A stretch of 64,000 bases of DNA from Neoceratodus forsteri. Taxonomy: Eukaryota > Chordata > Ceratodontiformes > Ceratodontidae. This document shows positions 31,920 to 43,920 of the stretch, piece after piece. Made by a program: the position numbers and the translations under genes. The DNA lies in the NCBI GenBank assembly GCA_016271365.2, contig CM057452.1, forward strand, positions 1,239,781,001 through 1,239,845,000, given 5' to 3'. The notes below the pieces were generated by a model. It was not told the DNA's origin. It ran no database searches and was given only the letters and a program-made list of their open reading frames with translations. Each line of letters begins with the position of its first letter. Positions within the stretch are counted from its first letter, which is position 1.

Positions 31920-32395
31920 CCTTTAGTTTGTCTAGCCCATCATCCTTGCCCCTACAGCTTGCTGGTTGATGGTGTTAGCCACAATGCTTTCCAACTCTGT
32001 TAAATGCAGATTGTTCTCAGGGCTCCCCTGCCCATCGCCAGCTGTTCCTACTGCAGCTGTGCCAGTTTACATTTCATTGGCCCACACATGTCAAGCCACT
32101 TATGATTCAGAGCAATGATGGCCTGTGGTATATTCCCCACTGCATTCATAGCATCTTGTATGCTGATCCATATCCATTGTTTGTGGGCAGGCATCCCCTT
32201 AAGTGCCCCCATGCCAAAGAGGGTAGCATATTGCTCTCTGAGCTCAGTGGCCACAATGATGGCCTCATTTGTGGTGAAGTCTGGTGTCCATTGCTGTGTC
32301 CATCTGGCACATCTTCCCTGCAACCCTCTACATTTGGGTTGTCTGGTCAATGGTGGTGGTGATGCTTCAGTAGCAGCTGGGTGGCTGGTGTCCAC
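31920..32395 (-). pseudogene. Myb/SANT DNA-binding protein of Harbinger type, fragment
   Basis: An open minus-strand frame of 115 codons (32395-32048) contains a trihelix-type Myb/SANT domain. It starts WTPDFTTNEAIIVATELREQ, then YATLFG, KQWIWISIQDAMNAVGNIPQ and LNHKWLDMCGPMKCKL, with the spaced Trp residues of the family. After a frame change, LTELESIVANTINQQAVG matches the conserved region that follows this domain in such proteins. In PIF/Harbinger transposons a Myb-like partner helps the transposase enter the nucleus and bind the ends. Here it lies 12 kb from the transposase remnant, on the opposite strand, so it is probably from a separate copy. Confidence 0.72.
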
Positions 32396-32675
32396 CCATT
32401 GCCAAGCCCACCTTGTGCATCCACAGCTAACATTTCCATGTAGAGGTCCATGTGAAGTGGGACAGCCCCTTTTATGGCAGGGTCAAGGGGCATTCCATGG
32501 GTGGAGGTCACTCCAAGCACCTATCTAACCATGTCTTCTGCACTCCTCCATGGATCCTTCTGCACCTGGTTGTCATACTCCTGCCTTTAGAGGATTGTAC
32601 CAATTGTATGGATGGTGCATGCCTCACACATGTGCACCTGCTGTGCATGCCACCACTGCCCATTAAAAACTTTTT
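32396..32675. other. Unassigned DNA between Myb fragment and LINE tail
   Basis: No motif is recognised. It may be the 5' part of the Harbinger-type element, cut by the LINE at 32676. Confidence 0.35.
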
Positions 32676-34730
32676 TGTTTTATTTATTTATTTATTGAAA
32701 TGTTTCACCAGGAAGGCACACTGAGCAACAAGTCGCTCATCTCCTGGTGTGACCTGGGGGGAAGGGGTACAATTGGAATGAGACATTAAACATTCAGGTT
32801 ACAAGATCAACATTAACATACAGTTGTAAGGCAGGTGTTACAAACAGTGTTACAACTGTTGTACATAACATGTAGAAAGAGTGGACAATAATAAGCGCCG
32901 AGTTAATAAGTAAACAAGTGCTTACATGAAAGAAAAGAGGGCAAGGGGAGGGAGAAGAGTCATGACCCTGGAGACCCTTCAGGATATGAGGAACCCTGCA
33001 AGGGGACTGGGGAACCTGAGAGAAGGGGATAAGGCAGTGTCCCAGGGAGACCTCTTTAGGATGGTGGGGGGAGGAGTAGGTGAGAGATACAAGCCACTTG
33101 GGGAGGTAGGAGAGGGATCCATGGAGACCATTCGGGGTCCTTTACATTCTGTAAAAGATCTAGGGAGGCTAGTAAGGTGGAGAAATTTGGGGGAAGGGGA
33201 GGAGGGCTAGAGATTTGGGGTGTGGGTGCGCACAGGATAAAATGAAGGTGAAGGTAGAGGGGTAGGGTTTGTCCAGGGTTTAGATGAGGGAATTAGGGAG
33301 GGACATGGCAGAAGCAGCTAGGTGCAAGGTAATTATTGAGGGCAGAGCTGATGAAGTAGGCAAAGGATGAGTGCCGGATCTGAGAAGGAAGGGAATTCAA
33401 AATTTTTGGGAGGCTGTGAGAGTAACCGGATTGGCCAATTTGGGTTGCTCTGCGGGGGACAACCAGAGTATGGAAGTCAGTTGATCTAAGGAAATGGGAG
33501 GGTGGGTGGGTGTTATAAAGGAGGAGGTGAGGTAGGAAGGGAGCTCACACAACCAATGCTTGGAGGTGAATTCAGCACAGTGGGAGAGTTGCCTATTTGT
33601 AAGACAGGGGAAGGATAGGGCATGATTAAGATCGCAGTGATGGGTGCAAGGCAGTGGGGGGCATCCAGGGCAAAGCGACAGAAGGAATTGAAGATGGTGT
33701 CCAGTCTGGCCAGGGAGGACTTAGTCTCAGCACCACAGACTACATCACAGTAGTTGAAAATGGGCAGTATCATCTTCTGAACAAGTTCACACCTAGCCAT
33801 AGGAGGGATGCAACTACAGTTCCTGAACAGAGCACCAAGCTTGAGGCGCAGTTTTTTATGGCTATCATCAATATGTTCAAAGAAGTTTAGGTGTTGGTCC
33901 AACCAAACAACTAAGTACCTGAAGGAGGATGTGTCCTCAAGTAAAGTCCCATCAAGGGTGTGAAAAGTGGGTAGGGAGGGAAGCCTAGAGAGTCTCTGCC
34001 TTGTGCCAAAGGTCATGGAGACAGTCTTCCTGGCATTGAGGAAAAGTGGATGGCTAGCAAACCAGAGCTGAACCTTGTCGAAGTCTTGTTGTAAGCTGGT
34101 TGTAACCTCATCAGGACAGGAGCCAGATGCATACAGGACTGTATTATCAGCATACATATGTATAGCACAGGATGGGGAGCAAACAGAGGGAAGGTCATTT
34201 AAGAAGATGGAGAATAGGAGGGGCCCTAATACTGAGCCCTGGGGTACTCCAGTGCTAATTGGGAGGGAAGGGGAAGTGGCGTCCAAGATCTTAACTGATT
34301 GGGCTCTGCCAATAAGGTAGGCCTTGAACCAGTTTGTGGCAGAGGGAGATAGGCCAACTGCTGGGAGTGAGTAGAGGAGAATGTAGTAAGAGACGATGTT
34401 GAAAGCCTTGGCCAGGTCAACAAAAATGGCAGACGTAATTTGGCCATTGTTCATCCCGGTTAGGATGGAGTCTGTGAGCTGTAGGAGAGAGGTGGTGGTT
34501 GAGTGGTTTTTCCTGAAACCAGACTGGAAAGGGATGAAAAGGAGGTGTCAGATAGAAAAGAGGTGGGTTAGGAGAGGACAATGTGTTCTTGAAGCTTGGC
34601 GAGGGTAAGTAGGAGAGAAATGGGGTGATAGTTGCCAGGGGTTGAGGGGTCACCCCCTTTGAGTAGAGGGAGGACCACAGCATGTTTCCATGAAGAGGGC
34701 ACTAAGGCAGTAGAGAATGAGAGATTTAGG
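32676..34730 (-). mobile_element. 5'-truncated LINE of CR1/L2-like group (family X)
   Basis: On the minus strand the element runs from about 34730 (RT, just before an ATT repeat) to an (AAAT)n tail at 32676-32696. The 800-bp 3' region is G-rich on the plus strand and matches 16838-17640. It differs from CR1 copies in its RT sequence and in having an (AAAT)n tail instead of the tctatgttt words. It is truncated at its 5' end and has no endonuclease. Confidence 0.82.
33513..34730 (-). pseudogene. Reverse transcriptase of LINE family X
   Basis: The upstream part (34730-34455, frame-broken) carries WKHAVVLPLL, then LKGGDPSTPGNY and FRKNHSTTTSLLQLTDSI. The main frame 34454-33513 (313 codons) has SAIFVDLAKAFNIVSY (motif A; Asn replaces the Asp after AF), STGVPQGSVLGPLLFSIF (motif B), MYADNTVLYASG (motif C; YADN instead of YADD), LFLNARKTVSMTFG, and the downstream LPIFNYCDVVCG and ARLDTIFN of CR1/L2-type polymerases. 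The altered catalytic Asp residues make it inactive despite the long open frame. Confidence 0.88.
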
Positions 34731-34745
34731 ATTATTATTATTATT

Positions 34746-37100
34746 GATCATGTCCTTAGTGAGGTACTTCTTATTTTCAACGTAAACAGAATCCTGTCAC
34801 TTCTAAATGGGAGATGCAGTAAAGGTTGTTATATTTTGTCCAGAGAGGACTACATGCTAGTTGAACCAGCAGGCCTCCCACAGTTTGAATTTGCAGAGCA
34901 TTTGATCTTCCCCTGACATTTTTCGCTAGAAACCATGCAGTGCACAGTCTCCCTACACAGCAGAAAGTGCTTTGTAGGCAGATACCATGTACAAGCACAG
35001 GCAGTGTACTCTTTTAGTGTTGAAAACAGACTGAAACTGGAAAGGAACATTTCTTCCTGTGGATCTGTGCTGCCTCCTGACAGGAAGTGCTCCACAGCTG
35101 TGCTGTTGGCCACCTGTGACAGCAGTGTTCAATAGCTGGATATCCTGTTGTGAGCTGCATTGCAAAGTCAGACTTCTGAGCTGTCCAGGATGAGCTTTTG
35201 GAGAAAAAAAAACATGGACTTTTCAGGGTTCAAAAAGTGTCAAGAGCAGGTATAAAAAGGAACATTGTTTAGCAGCACTTATCAATAAACACAGGCACGT
35301 CTAAACAAACTAAATTAGCTAACCCCTTATCTGAATTTCTAAGCATTCTAACTTGATTTTGTGCATGCTGGTTATATCTTAGAGGTGCATTTGCACTTCC
35401 CTGTAAACAATTTTATTGTTTTGACTTTTTCATGAACTGTAACTTGGCCCTTTCACTTCCCACAGCTGGCAAGAATTTTTGCTATTTCCTGTGAGAGTAT
35501 GAGGTTGTTATGGGTCACTGTGGAAAGGATAGGTTTAGGTAGAACAGCTGAGAACCTTATATTAAAAAAAAGGAATGAATGATTTAAACAAAGTGCTGAA
35601 CTGGCTGCACTAACACACATCTGCAATAAAACTAATAGCTATAACCTATTCCTGTACCCTTCTGCCCAGACTTAGGAGTGTCCTGCTGATGGTTATTCCC
35701 ATTTTATAATGAATGGGAAGGGCAGCAGGAAAGGGACTACAGAAGCAATCAATCAGAATGTAAAATCGAAGTCTTGGTTATGTTATTGCAGAGGTAATGT
35801 CCTTTAATGACATTTCTCTAATGTCAAACAGCTGGAAAGAAACAAAAAAGTGCACTTTTAACAATTCAGTGCCAGCTTTTAAGCATATTCTTTAGGAAAG
35901 CAATTATTTGAACTCTTTATGACCCCGTAAAACATTTATATATGAGGCTTATGAGCTAAACATAATTCACTGTTATTGGTATCTAAATCAGATTTCTCTG
36001 CAAAGTAAACACTGCATACAGTAGAGTAACACATGCAGAATGTGTGTCCTGAAACGGACTCATTACCAACATTGTATGCAAGGATTCCAGGACAGGCTAC
36101 CTGCTGACACAGGGTTTTGTGGAAATTCTACCACAATTATAAGAACAGAACACTAATGTGGTGCTCTGAACTGTGAAACTGGAGACCACAGATCTGTGTC
36201 CTGCACCACGGCCATAGGCTAAAATCCTAAATGAGGTTCTTGATCTCTTTCTGCTGTATTCCTCCGGCTAGTAAACATGAATAAGAGCTAGTGCTGGGCA
36301 GAAACTGTGAATATGAATTTTGTAAAAAATGTTGAAAATTTTTCTAAAAGTCCGACTTAGGAGAATTCCTAATTTTCCAAAATCTGTAGTGAATATTCAT
36401 CTTGTTCCATAAGATTTTAAACTGAATTTCAAAACAGTATTCATAAACTATGGAATGAAAGTTTACAGTACTTTTATTTCACAGTTCATGGTACAGTAGG
36501 CATTCAACCGTTTAGTACTGATCCCATGACACATTATTTCATGAGCAATTTTGTGTGACATGGGGGTCTACCTGTAGGTAATACTGGAAGATTCAAAGGA
36601 GTATTCATGAGAGAATCCCAGGGGTGGGGGGGGGGTCTCTTAATTCCATCGTAAATACTTAAATTTTGTCATTTACCCATTTAATTCTGGCAACATGTTA
36701 AGTACTACCAGGCATACATTTAAATGAGGGTTTTTCTGGCATGCATATGCTGCATATTATTCACTGGTATATTTGATTTATTTTGGAAGCAAAAGAAGAC
36801 TGATCGCACAGTGCTGTTTAATGCTTCCAAAACCCATGCTTTAACAATGCACAGTTGTGTGCATGTGACAACTCCCACCTCCTGACAGTAGGGGTGGAGG
36901 ATCTTTGCCAGTGGGAGCTCTGTTAAGAGCTGACATTCTGGTGCTGGACTTGAGGTGACAGCTTCATAAGGAGGAGCTATAGGCATAGAAAAGAAGCATG
37001 CTACATTGGCTTCATAAAACCTTTTTACTTGAGTCCCGGATACCTCACTCAAGGCTGCAGAAACTGCATACAGCTCAGAAGAAGGGGAAGGAGAGGGACC
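34746..37100. other. No recognised gene or repeat
   Basis: AT-leaning DNA with short frames around 34850-35165 on both strands. No motif is recognised. A G run lies at 36627-36636. Confidence 0.5.
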
Positions 37101-40100
37101 ACAGTTAGTGTAGCACCCCAATGGTTGCTACACAAGTAGCAGGAATGACAGAAGGGAGGCAAAGGGTTAACCCCCCACCCACACCACATCGAGCCAGCTA
37201 GCTTGCTGACCGAGCTAGCTGGCTGACCACTTCCTGTCCTGGTACCCCCCTCTCCCCCCCCTCCTGCACTTTTCCCAGACTTCGGCCTTTGTTCTGGCCA
37301 GGCCAGAGCTCTGACCAATGCCTAAAGGGGCCATAAGTCTAGACCCCAGGGACCCAATCACTTGGCCAGAAGCCAAGTCTTCCTCCATGCTAGAAAAGGG
37401 TCTTCCCTGCTAGCCAGAGGACAGTTCTGCACTGGGTGGCTAACAGCGTAGAGAGCACAAGGGTACGGATGCCTAGAGGCTTACCTGAAGTTTGGGTCTG
37501 TAGCTCCCTGGTGGGTGCTCCCCTGTAGCCTGGGGTCTTGGGGTCTTCGCCAGCAGCAGCAGCAATCCTCCAGCCTGATGGGGTTCCAGTCCTTCGTTCA
37601 AGCAGCACCAGTCCATTTCCATAGCGTGAGTCCCTTTTGGTTGTCCTTTCCCTTGGTGGGCAGCTCCAGTGTGGGGTGGCATGGGGAAGCATATCCTTGC
37701 TGGCTGCTATTGCCCAAGCCTGGGGCTGCTCTTGAAGCTTCTCTGCTCTCTTTTGCTGGCCGTTTGGTCCCCCTGTGCCTCTGGGTCATTTTCCTTGCTG
37801 GGCCGGCTGTGCGCTGGTGAATTGGCTGCTAAGTGGGCCCTGGTAACAGTTAATGGTCGCCCCATCTGTGCCTTACCTGTCTCAACCTGTGGTGAGCTCC
37901 TGTGGGTGGCAAGTGCTGCTGGATCCCTCCTGGCCCACCCAGAGTAGCCCCAGACCCCAAGCAGAGGCAAGCGCTTTCTGCTACCCTTCCCAGGTGGCCA
38001 GCATGGGTTTTTCCCTTTTGTTTACTTCCCTCTCTCTCTTGGTTCCCCCCTCCCCCACCAACAGGCACTGACAGAGCTAGCGCAGTTGCAGACTTCTGGA
38101 AGTCCACAGTCCACACCGCATCAGAGGAGGGGACCATATTGGAGGGAGGGAGGCAAAGTGCAGCGATAAAGTGGTCCGGGTGGAAACCAGCGCCCGGACC
38201 ACTGCTGTTCCATCCACTTCCCTCAGTGAAAGGGAAACAAGGCATTGCATGGTAGTGCAGCTCCCCGACACTACCACTAGCACCACCAGAGAATTATCTG
38301 GTGGCCCAGGACCCGGGCCAGGAGGTAGGTGGGCAGCAAGCCCAAATATCTTGGTATTTGGCACTGGAGGTGCCTAGCAGACAAGGGGAAAAAGAGAAAA
38401 AAAAACAAGAGTGGGCAGGGCACCCACAAGGAGTGGGGGCATCGCAGAGCATGAACCCCAGGGCAGCTAATCCCAGCCCCAAGACAGAGCCCGAGCAATA
38501 GGGAGCGAGTGGAAACTCTGGAGTGGGCTAGAGGGAAGGGACTAGGCTAAGCAGTAAGAAGGCAGCATGAATGAATCTCCATAGCAGGGGAGGAGTTGCA
38601 GCCCTGGGACTGCATAGGAGGTGGAACCAAGCCTAGGCCCTACTCTAAGAGGCAGCAGACCCAAATATTAATATTCATGAGGGGCAGAGCACCATCTGGG
38701 CCAGCTGCATAGTGCAGCTACTGCCCCCCCCATGCCAGTGCTGTGAGTCTATCCCAGGCCATCCCCTACAGACCTGTCAACCCCACCGATCCCTCAGGGG
38801 TCTAAAATGCCAACACCCCATCTTGGAAAGGTTGATCTCCAAGGCTTCAGAGCCCTCAGGGGGCCCCGACCACCCCTATCAGCCACTCCTTCTTCTCCTG
38901 GACAGTTTTCTGCTTGTGACGGTACCTGACGACTGGAGGGACTGACCGAGCTGTTCTGTGCTGCCTGCCACCCCAACCCTGACCAGAAGATAAACCCAAT
39001 CCCCGGTACAGGAAAGTAATTATTGTGTATGTGCAGTGCTTGATGTCTGTCCAGGTTGCACCCTGGGACATTAGTGACCCCAGCTACTTAACTAATTGCA
39101 TCGGGGTCTGATCAAAGATTGCAGTAAGGCCCAAACTGCCTGCCCTGCACCCACCAAAAGCCACCTACCCATTTTGGAGATGAACTTGCCTGCCATGCAT
39201 CTCAACCGGTTGGTGCCTGAACTGTTCCTTAAGGGGTTTGAACTGCCTGCCCCCTCGCCAACTGCATTGAGACACTTCAGTTCTCTTTCTCCACCCCCAG
39301 TCTGAGCTGTTGCCATGGGGACGTGGACAGGCTGCGCAGTAGTGGTAGTCCCATCATCCAACTAATTGCCCTAAGAAGACTACAATCGCCCACACCCCTG
39401 AGGTCAGGGATCACCCACCTTTCGACCAAGCATCCAGTGGCCCCCACCCAGTCTGCCAGCAACCCCAAAGATGATGAAGGCCTGCACTAGCTAGCACAGA
39501 GGTAGTCAGTACCCCTCCCATGTCTAGTCAACTTAGAAGCCACCCCGGCTCATGATAGTGAGGTGCCCTCTGAAGTACGGGATTAGGAAATTGCCCCATT
39601 TTTGTTCTGCTTTTCCGAGGTGGCCATAGATCCCTTCCCTGGCTGGGTGACAATGCATCAGGAGTCTTCCAGGGGACCCGCCATCCCTATCGAAGGGCAC
39701 CGCCTTGACCACCCTCCATCCTTTCATCGCCTGTCTCTCCAGCAGCTCCAGACCTGCCTGCATCCTCTTCATCTTCACCTTCATCCTCATCTTGTTCTCC
39801 TCAGCCCTCCTGCCAGCCATTGAGACTGATTGGTCACTCAGGTACTGTACCCCATTCTTCAAAGCTAGTTAGCCACCATCTGCGCTGCACCAGCAAGACC
39901 GCTCCTCCTGCGGGACTGTCGGACTATAACTGGTGTGTTTTTTTCTAATTACCCTTGGCCAAGGTGGTTAGGTTTTGATAAAGTATTATTATTGACATCT
40001 GCAGATGTGGGGCACTAGATGACCCTGTTAGAGGTACTTTGCACCTTGATAACCAATGTATGATTGTTTGTTTTTATAGCTACTGTTATTAGACCTGTAT

Positions 40101-40169
40101 CATTGTCTCTTACTGCTAAACACTGTTTTGTGCATGACAATCACCTAACCTATTACTTTCCAGTGGAAT
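37101..40169. other. GC-richer block without recognisable gene
   Basis: This is richer in C and G than its surroundings, so overlapping frames of 60-130 codons appear on both strands (for example 37692-37390 minus, 37515-37820 plus, 38245-37850 minus, 39862-39533 minus). None shows a known domain, consistent codon use or a splice pattern. It may be an old element: 40178-40190 has actaataaaagc, an AATAAA signal, just before the junction with a CR1 at 40272. Not a supported gene. Confidence 0.35.
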
Positions 40170-40562
40170 CAGTGGCTGCTACTAATAAAAGCTATCTGTT
40201 TGCATCTGCAACCATTGTGCCTGCCTCTTCTTGATCACAATAGACGAACCACCCACCTGAGATTGGTCATCACATTAGTATTCACAGAAGACGAGTAAAG
40301 AGATGAACCATAGTTAGTCAACAGAAGCACCAATGGAAGGGAGGTGGACACCAGTCCATTTATGGAAGAGAAAGTCCTAAAGGAACTCAAGAATCTGAAA
40401 GTGGACAAAAGCACAGTGGCTGCTACTAATAAAAGCTATCTGTTTGCATCTGCAACCATTGTGCCTGCCTCTCCTTGATCAGAATAGACGAACCACCCAC
40501 CTGAGATTGGTCATCACATTAGTATTCACAGAAGATGAGTAAGGAGATGAACCATAGTTAGT
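40170..40562. repeat. 149-bp direct duplication, offset 244 bp
   Basis: 40170-40318 and 40414-40562 are the same with about four differences (both start cagtggctgctactaataaa). The duplicated block spans the junction between the GC-rich block and the CR1 piece at 40272, so the duplication happened after that junction formed. Confidence 0.92.
40272..40413 (+). mobile_element. CR1 piece, 5' part of split copy E
   Basis: The plus-strand CR1 linker and RT start aligns with 40955-41090 of copy D: ttagtattcacagaagacga, then ccatttatggaagagaaag and aagtggacaaaagc. It stops exactly where copy E resumes at 42644 (aggctatggggcc), so 40414-42643 is an insertion. Confidence 0.8.
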
Positions 40563-40589
40563 GTGCAGCCACATAGCATAGCTGTGCAG

Positions 40590-42643
40590 CCACGAGCCTT
40601 TGTATGAAGCAAATAAACAAAAAAAAACGATGTAAGAAACCACTATGATTCTCAAAGGAAGTGGTAGTGAAGGTTCAAGAGAAAAAGAAAGCATTCAGGA
40701 AGTACAAGGAATCGCAGAAGGAGCAGGACAGAGAACTGTATCAGTTAAAGCAAAAGGAGGCTGGGAAGGCAGTCAGAACAGCAAAGTCCCAAACCGAGGA
40801 AAAGATAGCCAACTCAGTTAAGAAGGGGTATAAAACCTTTATAGGTACATCAGGGAGCGAAGGAAGACCAAGGGAGGGATAGTGAGGCTTAATAAAGGGA
40901 GAGAGGGTGGGCAGAGGAGACTGTGAAAGAGCAGAGATACTAAACAAATATTTTGCTCAGTATTTACAAATGAAGAGGGGAGGTACATAAAACAAACAGT
41001 AGAAACACTCTGGATACAGAAGTTGATACCAGCCCATTTACAGAAGAAAGGGTTCTGAAAGAACTCTTAAAACTGAAGGTGGACAAAGCAATGGGGCCTG
41101 ATGGGATTCATCCCAGAATTTAAAAGAACTAAGGGTAGAACTAGTGACACCACTGACTACCCTTTTAACAAATCATGGGAGGATGGGGTGGTACCCGAGG
41201 ACTGGAGGAGGGCAGATGTGATTCCTCTTCACAAAAGTGGGAGCAATGCAGAAGCAGGAAACTACAGACCTGTTAGTTTAACCTCAGTGATAGGGAAAAT
41301 GATGGAATCACTTCTGAAGGAAAGAACTGTCAAGTATCTAGAGGCCAGAGAGGCACAGGACCCTAGGCAGCATGGATTCACAGCGGGAAGGTCATGCCAG
41401 ATGAATCTGATAGATTTCTTTGACTGGGTGACCAAAGTAGTAGATCAGGGAGGGGCTGTGGACATGGCCTACCTAGACTTTAGCAAGGCATTTGACACAG
41501 TCCCACACAAAAGATTAATATACAAGTTAGCTCGCCTGGGAGTGGGTCCCAAGATGACAGCCTGGGTAAAGAATTGGCTGGAGAATAGGACACAGAGAGT
41601 AATAGTAAATGGAGTCCACCAGAAGAAAGGAGGGCTACTAGTGGGGTACCGAAGGGTTCAGTATTAGATCGGTCCTCTTCAATGTCTTTATAAGTTACAT
41701 TGCAGAGGGACTAAAGGAAAAGTATGTCTCTTTGCAGATGACACAAAGATCTGCAAAAGAGTTGATGCACAGGTGGGGTGGAAAGGATGAGAAGGGACTT
41801 GAAGGTTAGAGGAATGGTCAAATGTATGGCAGCTTAGATTCAATGCTAAGTGCAAGTAATGCACCTGGGAAACAAAACCCAGGGAAGAATACACAATGGG
41901 GGTGAGATACTAACAACACAAAATGGAAAGGACCTGGGGTAGTCATATCAGATGACATAAAGGTGGGCAAGCAATGTGAGAGGGCAGCAAGGAGGGCTGG
42001 GAGGATACTGGGATGCATAGGAGAGGCATCACCAGTAGAAAACAGGAAGTTACTATCCGTCATGCAGACAGCTGGTGAGACCCCATCTGGAGTACTGTGT
42101 GCAGTTCTGGAGACCCAGTCTCCGCAAAGACATAGACAGGATGGAAGCTGTCCAGAGGAGGGCAACTAAAATGGTGCAGGGTCTGCACCGGAAGACATAT
42201 GAAGAGAGACGAAAGGAGCTTAATATGTATAGCCCTCGAGGAAAGGAGGGAGAGGGGACATGATAGAAACGTTCAAGTACCTCAAGGGAATCAACAAAGT
42301 CCAAGAGGGTAGCATCTTTCAAAAAAAGAGGTGTGCAAGAACAAGAGGGCACAATTTGAAGATAGAGGGGGCCTCAGAGGTAATTTAAGGAAGTATTTTT
42401 TCACAGAGAGGGTTGTGGATGCATGGAACGGCCTTCCGGAGGAGGTTGTGGAGTCAAAATCAGTGGTGGAATTCAAGCATGCATGGGACAGTCATAAGGC
42501 AATTCTAGGGGGTGGGGTAGGAAGAAGTAGGCTGCTGGTTAACTAGGATCTGCAGCTTATCCAGTAGGTAGGGAAATGGGCAGACTGGGTGGGCCAAGCG
42601 GTCCTTATCTGCCATCATATTCTATGTTTCTATGTTTCTATAA
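40590..42643 (+). mobile_element. CR1 LINE, ORF2 RT to 3' end (copy D)
   Basis: A 5'-truncated CR1 starts in the linker between endonuclease and RT (near cctttgtatgaagcaaataa) and runs through RT to the 3' UTR and tctatgttt tail at 42622-42643. Its 3' 400 bp are nearly the same as copy A at the window start, so it is young. It inserted into copy E. Confidence 0.93.
41042..42530 (+). pseudogene. CR1 reverse transcriptase (copy D)
   Basis: The frame 41101-41667 (188 codons) has NYRPVSLTSVIGKMMESLL, HGFTAGRSCQMNLIDFFDW, MAYLDFSKAFDTVPHKRL (motif A) and VKNWLENRTQRVIVNG. A frameshift precedes motif B (actagtggggtaccgaaggg). Motif C is intact at about 41730 (LFADDTKICK). The C-terminal frames at 42075-42263 and 42331-42546 hold [20 protein letters not shown] and FFTERVVDAWNGLPEEVV. 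It is the best-preserved RT core of the CR1 copies here but still split in several frames. Confidence 0.9.
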
Positions 42644-43587
42644 GGCTATGGGGCCGGACAGGATACATTACAGAATATTAAAAGAACTTAGTGAGGTACT
42701 GGCAGCACCACTAACAGCCCTATTCAACAAATCGCTAGTGATAGGTGTAGTTCCAGAGGACTGCAGGAGGGTGAATGTAGTCCTTCTCAACAAAGTGGGA
42801 CCAGGGAGGAAACAGGCAATTACAGACCAGCCAGTCTGACCTCAGTGGTGGGGAAATTAATGGAGTCACTGCTTAAGGAAAGGATAATGATATATTTTGA
42901 ATCCAGCAGAGCACAGGATCTGAGACAGCATGGATTCCCAGCGGGAAGATGTTGTCAAAAAAATCTGATAGATTTCTTTGATTGAGTGTCCAGGGAAGTA
43001 GATCAGGGAGGGGCAATGGATGTAGCCTACCTAGATTTCAGCAAGGCCTTCAACACTGTCCCACATATGATTCTTGTAAACAAGTTGGGCAGCCTGGGAA
43101 TGGGTTCCAGGGTGATAAACTGGATCAGAAATTGCTTGAGCAATTGAAAACTGATGGTGATGGTAAACGGAGTTCATTCTGAAGAAAGGAGGTGACCAGA
43201 GGAGTGCCACAGGGATAAGTGCTGGGGTCAATCCTCTTTAATGTCTTCATAAGCGACATTGCAGAGGGGCTAGAAGAGAAGGTATGTCTCTTTGCAGATG
43301 ACAAAAGATCTGCAACAGGGTTGATACTCTGGAAGGTGGAAAGAATGAGAAGGGACCTAAGCAAACTTGAGGAGCGGTTGAGAGTGTGGCAGCTAAGATT
43401 CAATGCAAAGAAATGCAAAACCATACATTTGGGGCACAGAAATTTAAGGAAGGAGTACATAATGGGAGAAGGTACTGACAGCCAAGAAACAAGAAAGGGG
43501 CCTGGGGGTAATCATGTCTGATTACCTAAAGGTGACTAAACAATTTGAGAAGGCTGTGGGGAGAGCCAGTGGGATGCTTGGGTGCAT
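42644..43587 (+). mobile_element. CR1 copy E, middle part (RT)
   Basis: Continues the piece at 40272-40413: GPDRIHYRILKELSEVLAAP, then a degraded motif A near 43032 (tagatttcagcaaggccttc), motif B near 43200, and LFADDKRSATG (FADD kept) at 43289. It breaks off at gggtgcata (43589) and resumes at 47038. Several frame breaks; one stop lies at 42984. Confidence 0.88.
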
Positions 43588-43920
43588 ACAAACATATGAA
43601 ATGCCAGCAGAAACAGGCCACATGGTCTATCGAGTCTGCTCAATTGTGCAACTAGCCCCTCATCTTGCAGCTGCCCCACCCCTCCCACTTTTTTCCACCA
43701 TCATTCCCCCCACTCTGTTCCAACCCCTCTTGAAGCAGCCCACCGTCCTACAGGAAACCACCCCCTCAGGTAGAGTGTTCCACTTGTCCACCACCCTCTC
43801 CGTGAAATAATGTCTCTTGATTTCCCTCCTGAATCCCCCCCCACCAGCCTCAGTTGGTGCCCTCTAGTATCCCTCCCCTCCTGATCTGGAATACCTCTCC
43901 TGTATTAGCCAGGTCAGGTA

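Noticed and set aside
33513..34454. 313-codon frame as a functional gene
   Set aside because: It belongs to a 5'-truncated LINE, and its active site reads YADN instead of YADD.
37390..39862. GC-rich overlapping frames as exons of a gene
   Set aside because: Frames are equally long on both strands, no known domain or coherent splice pattern is seen, and the composition explains their length.
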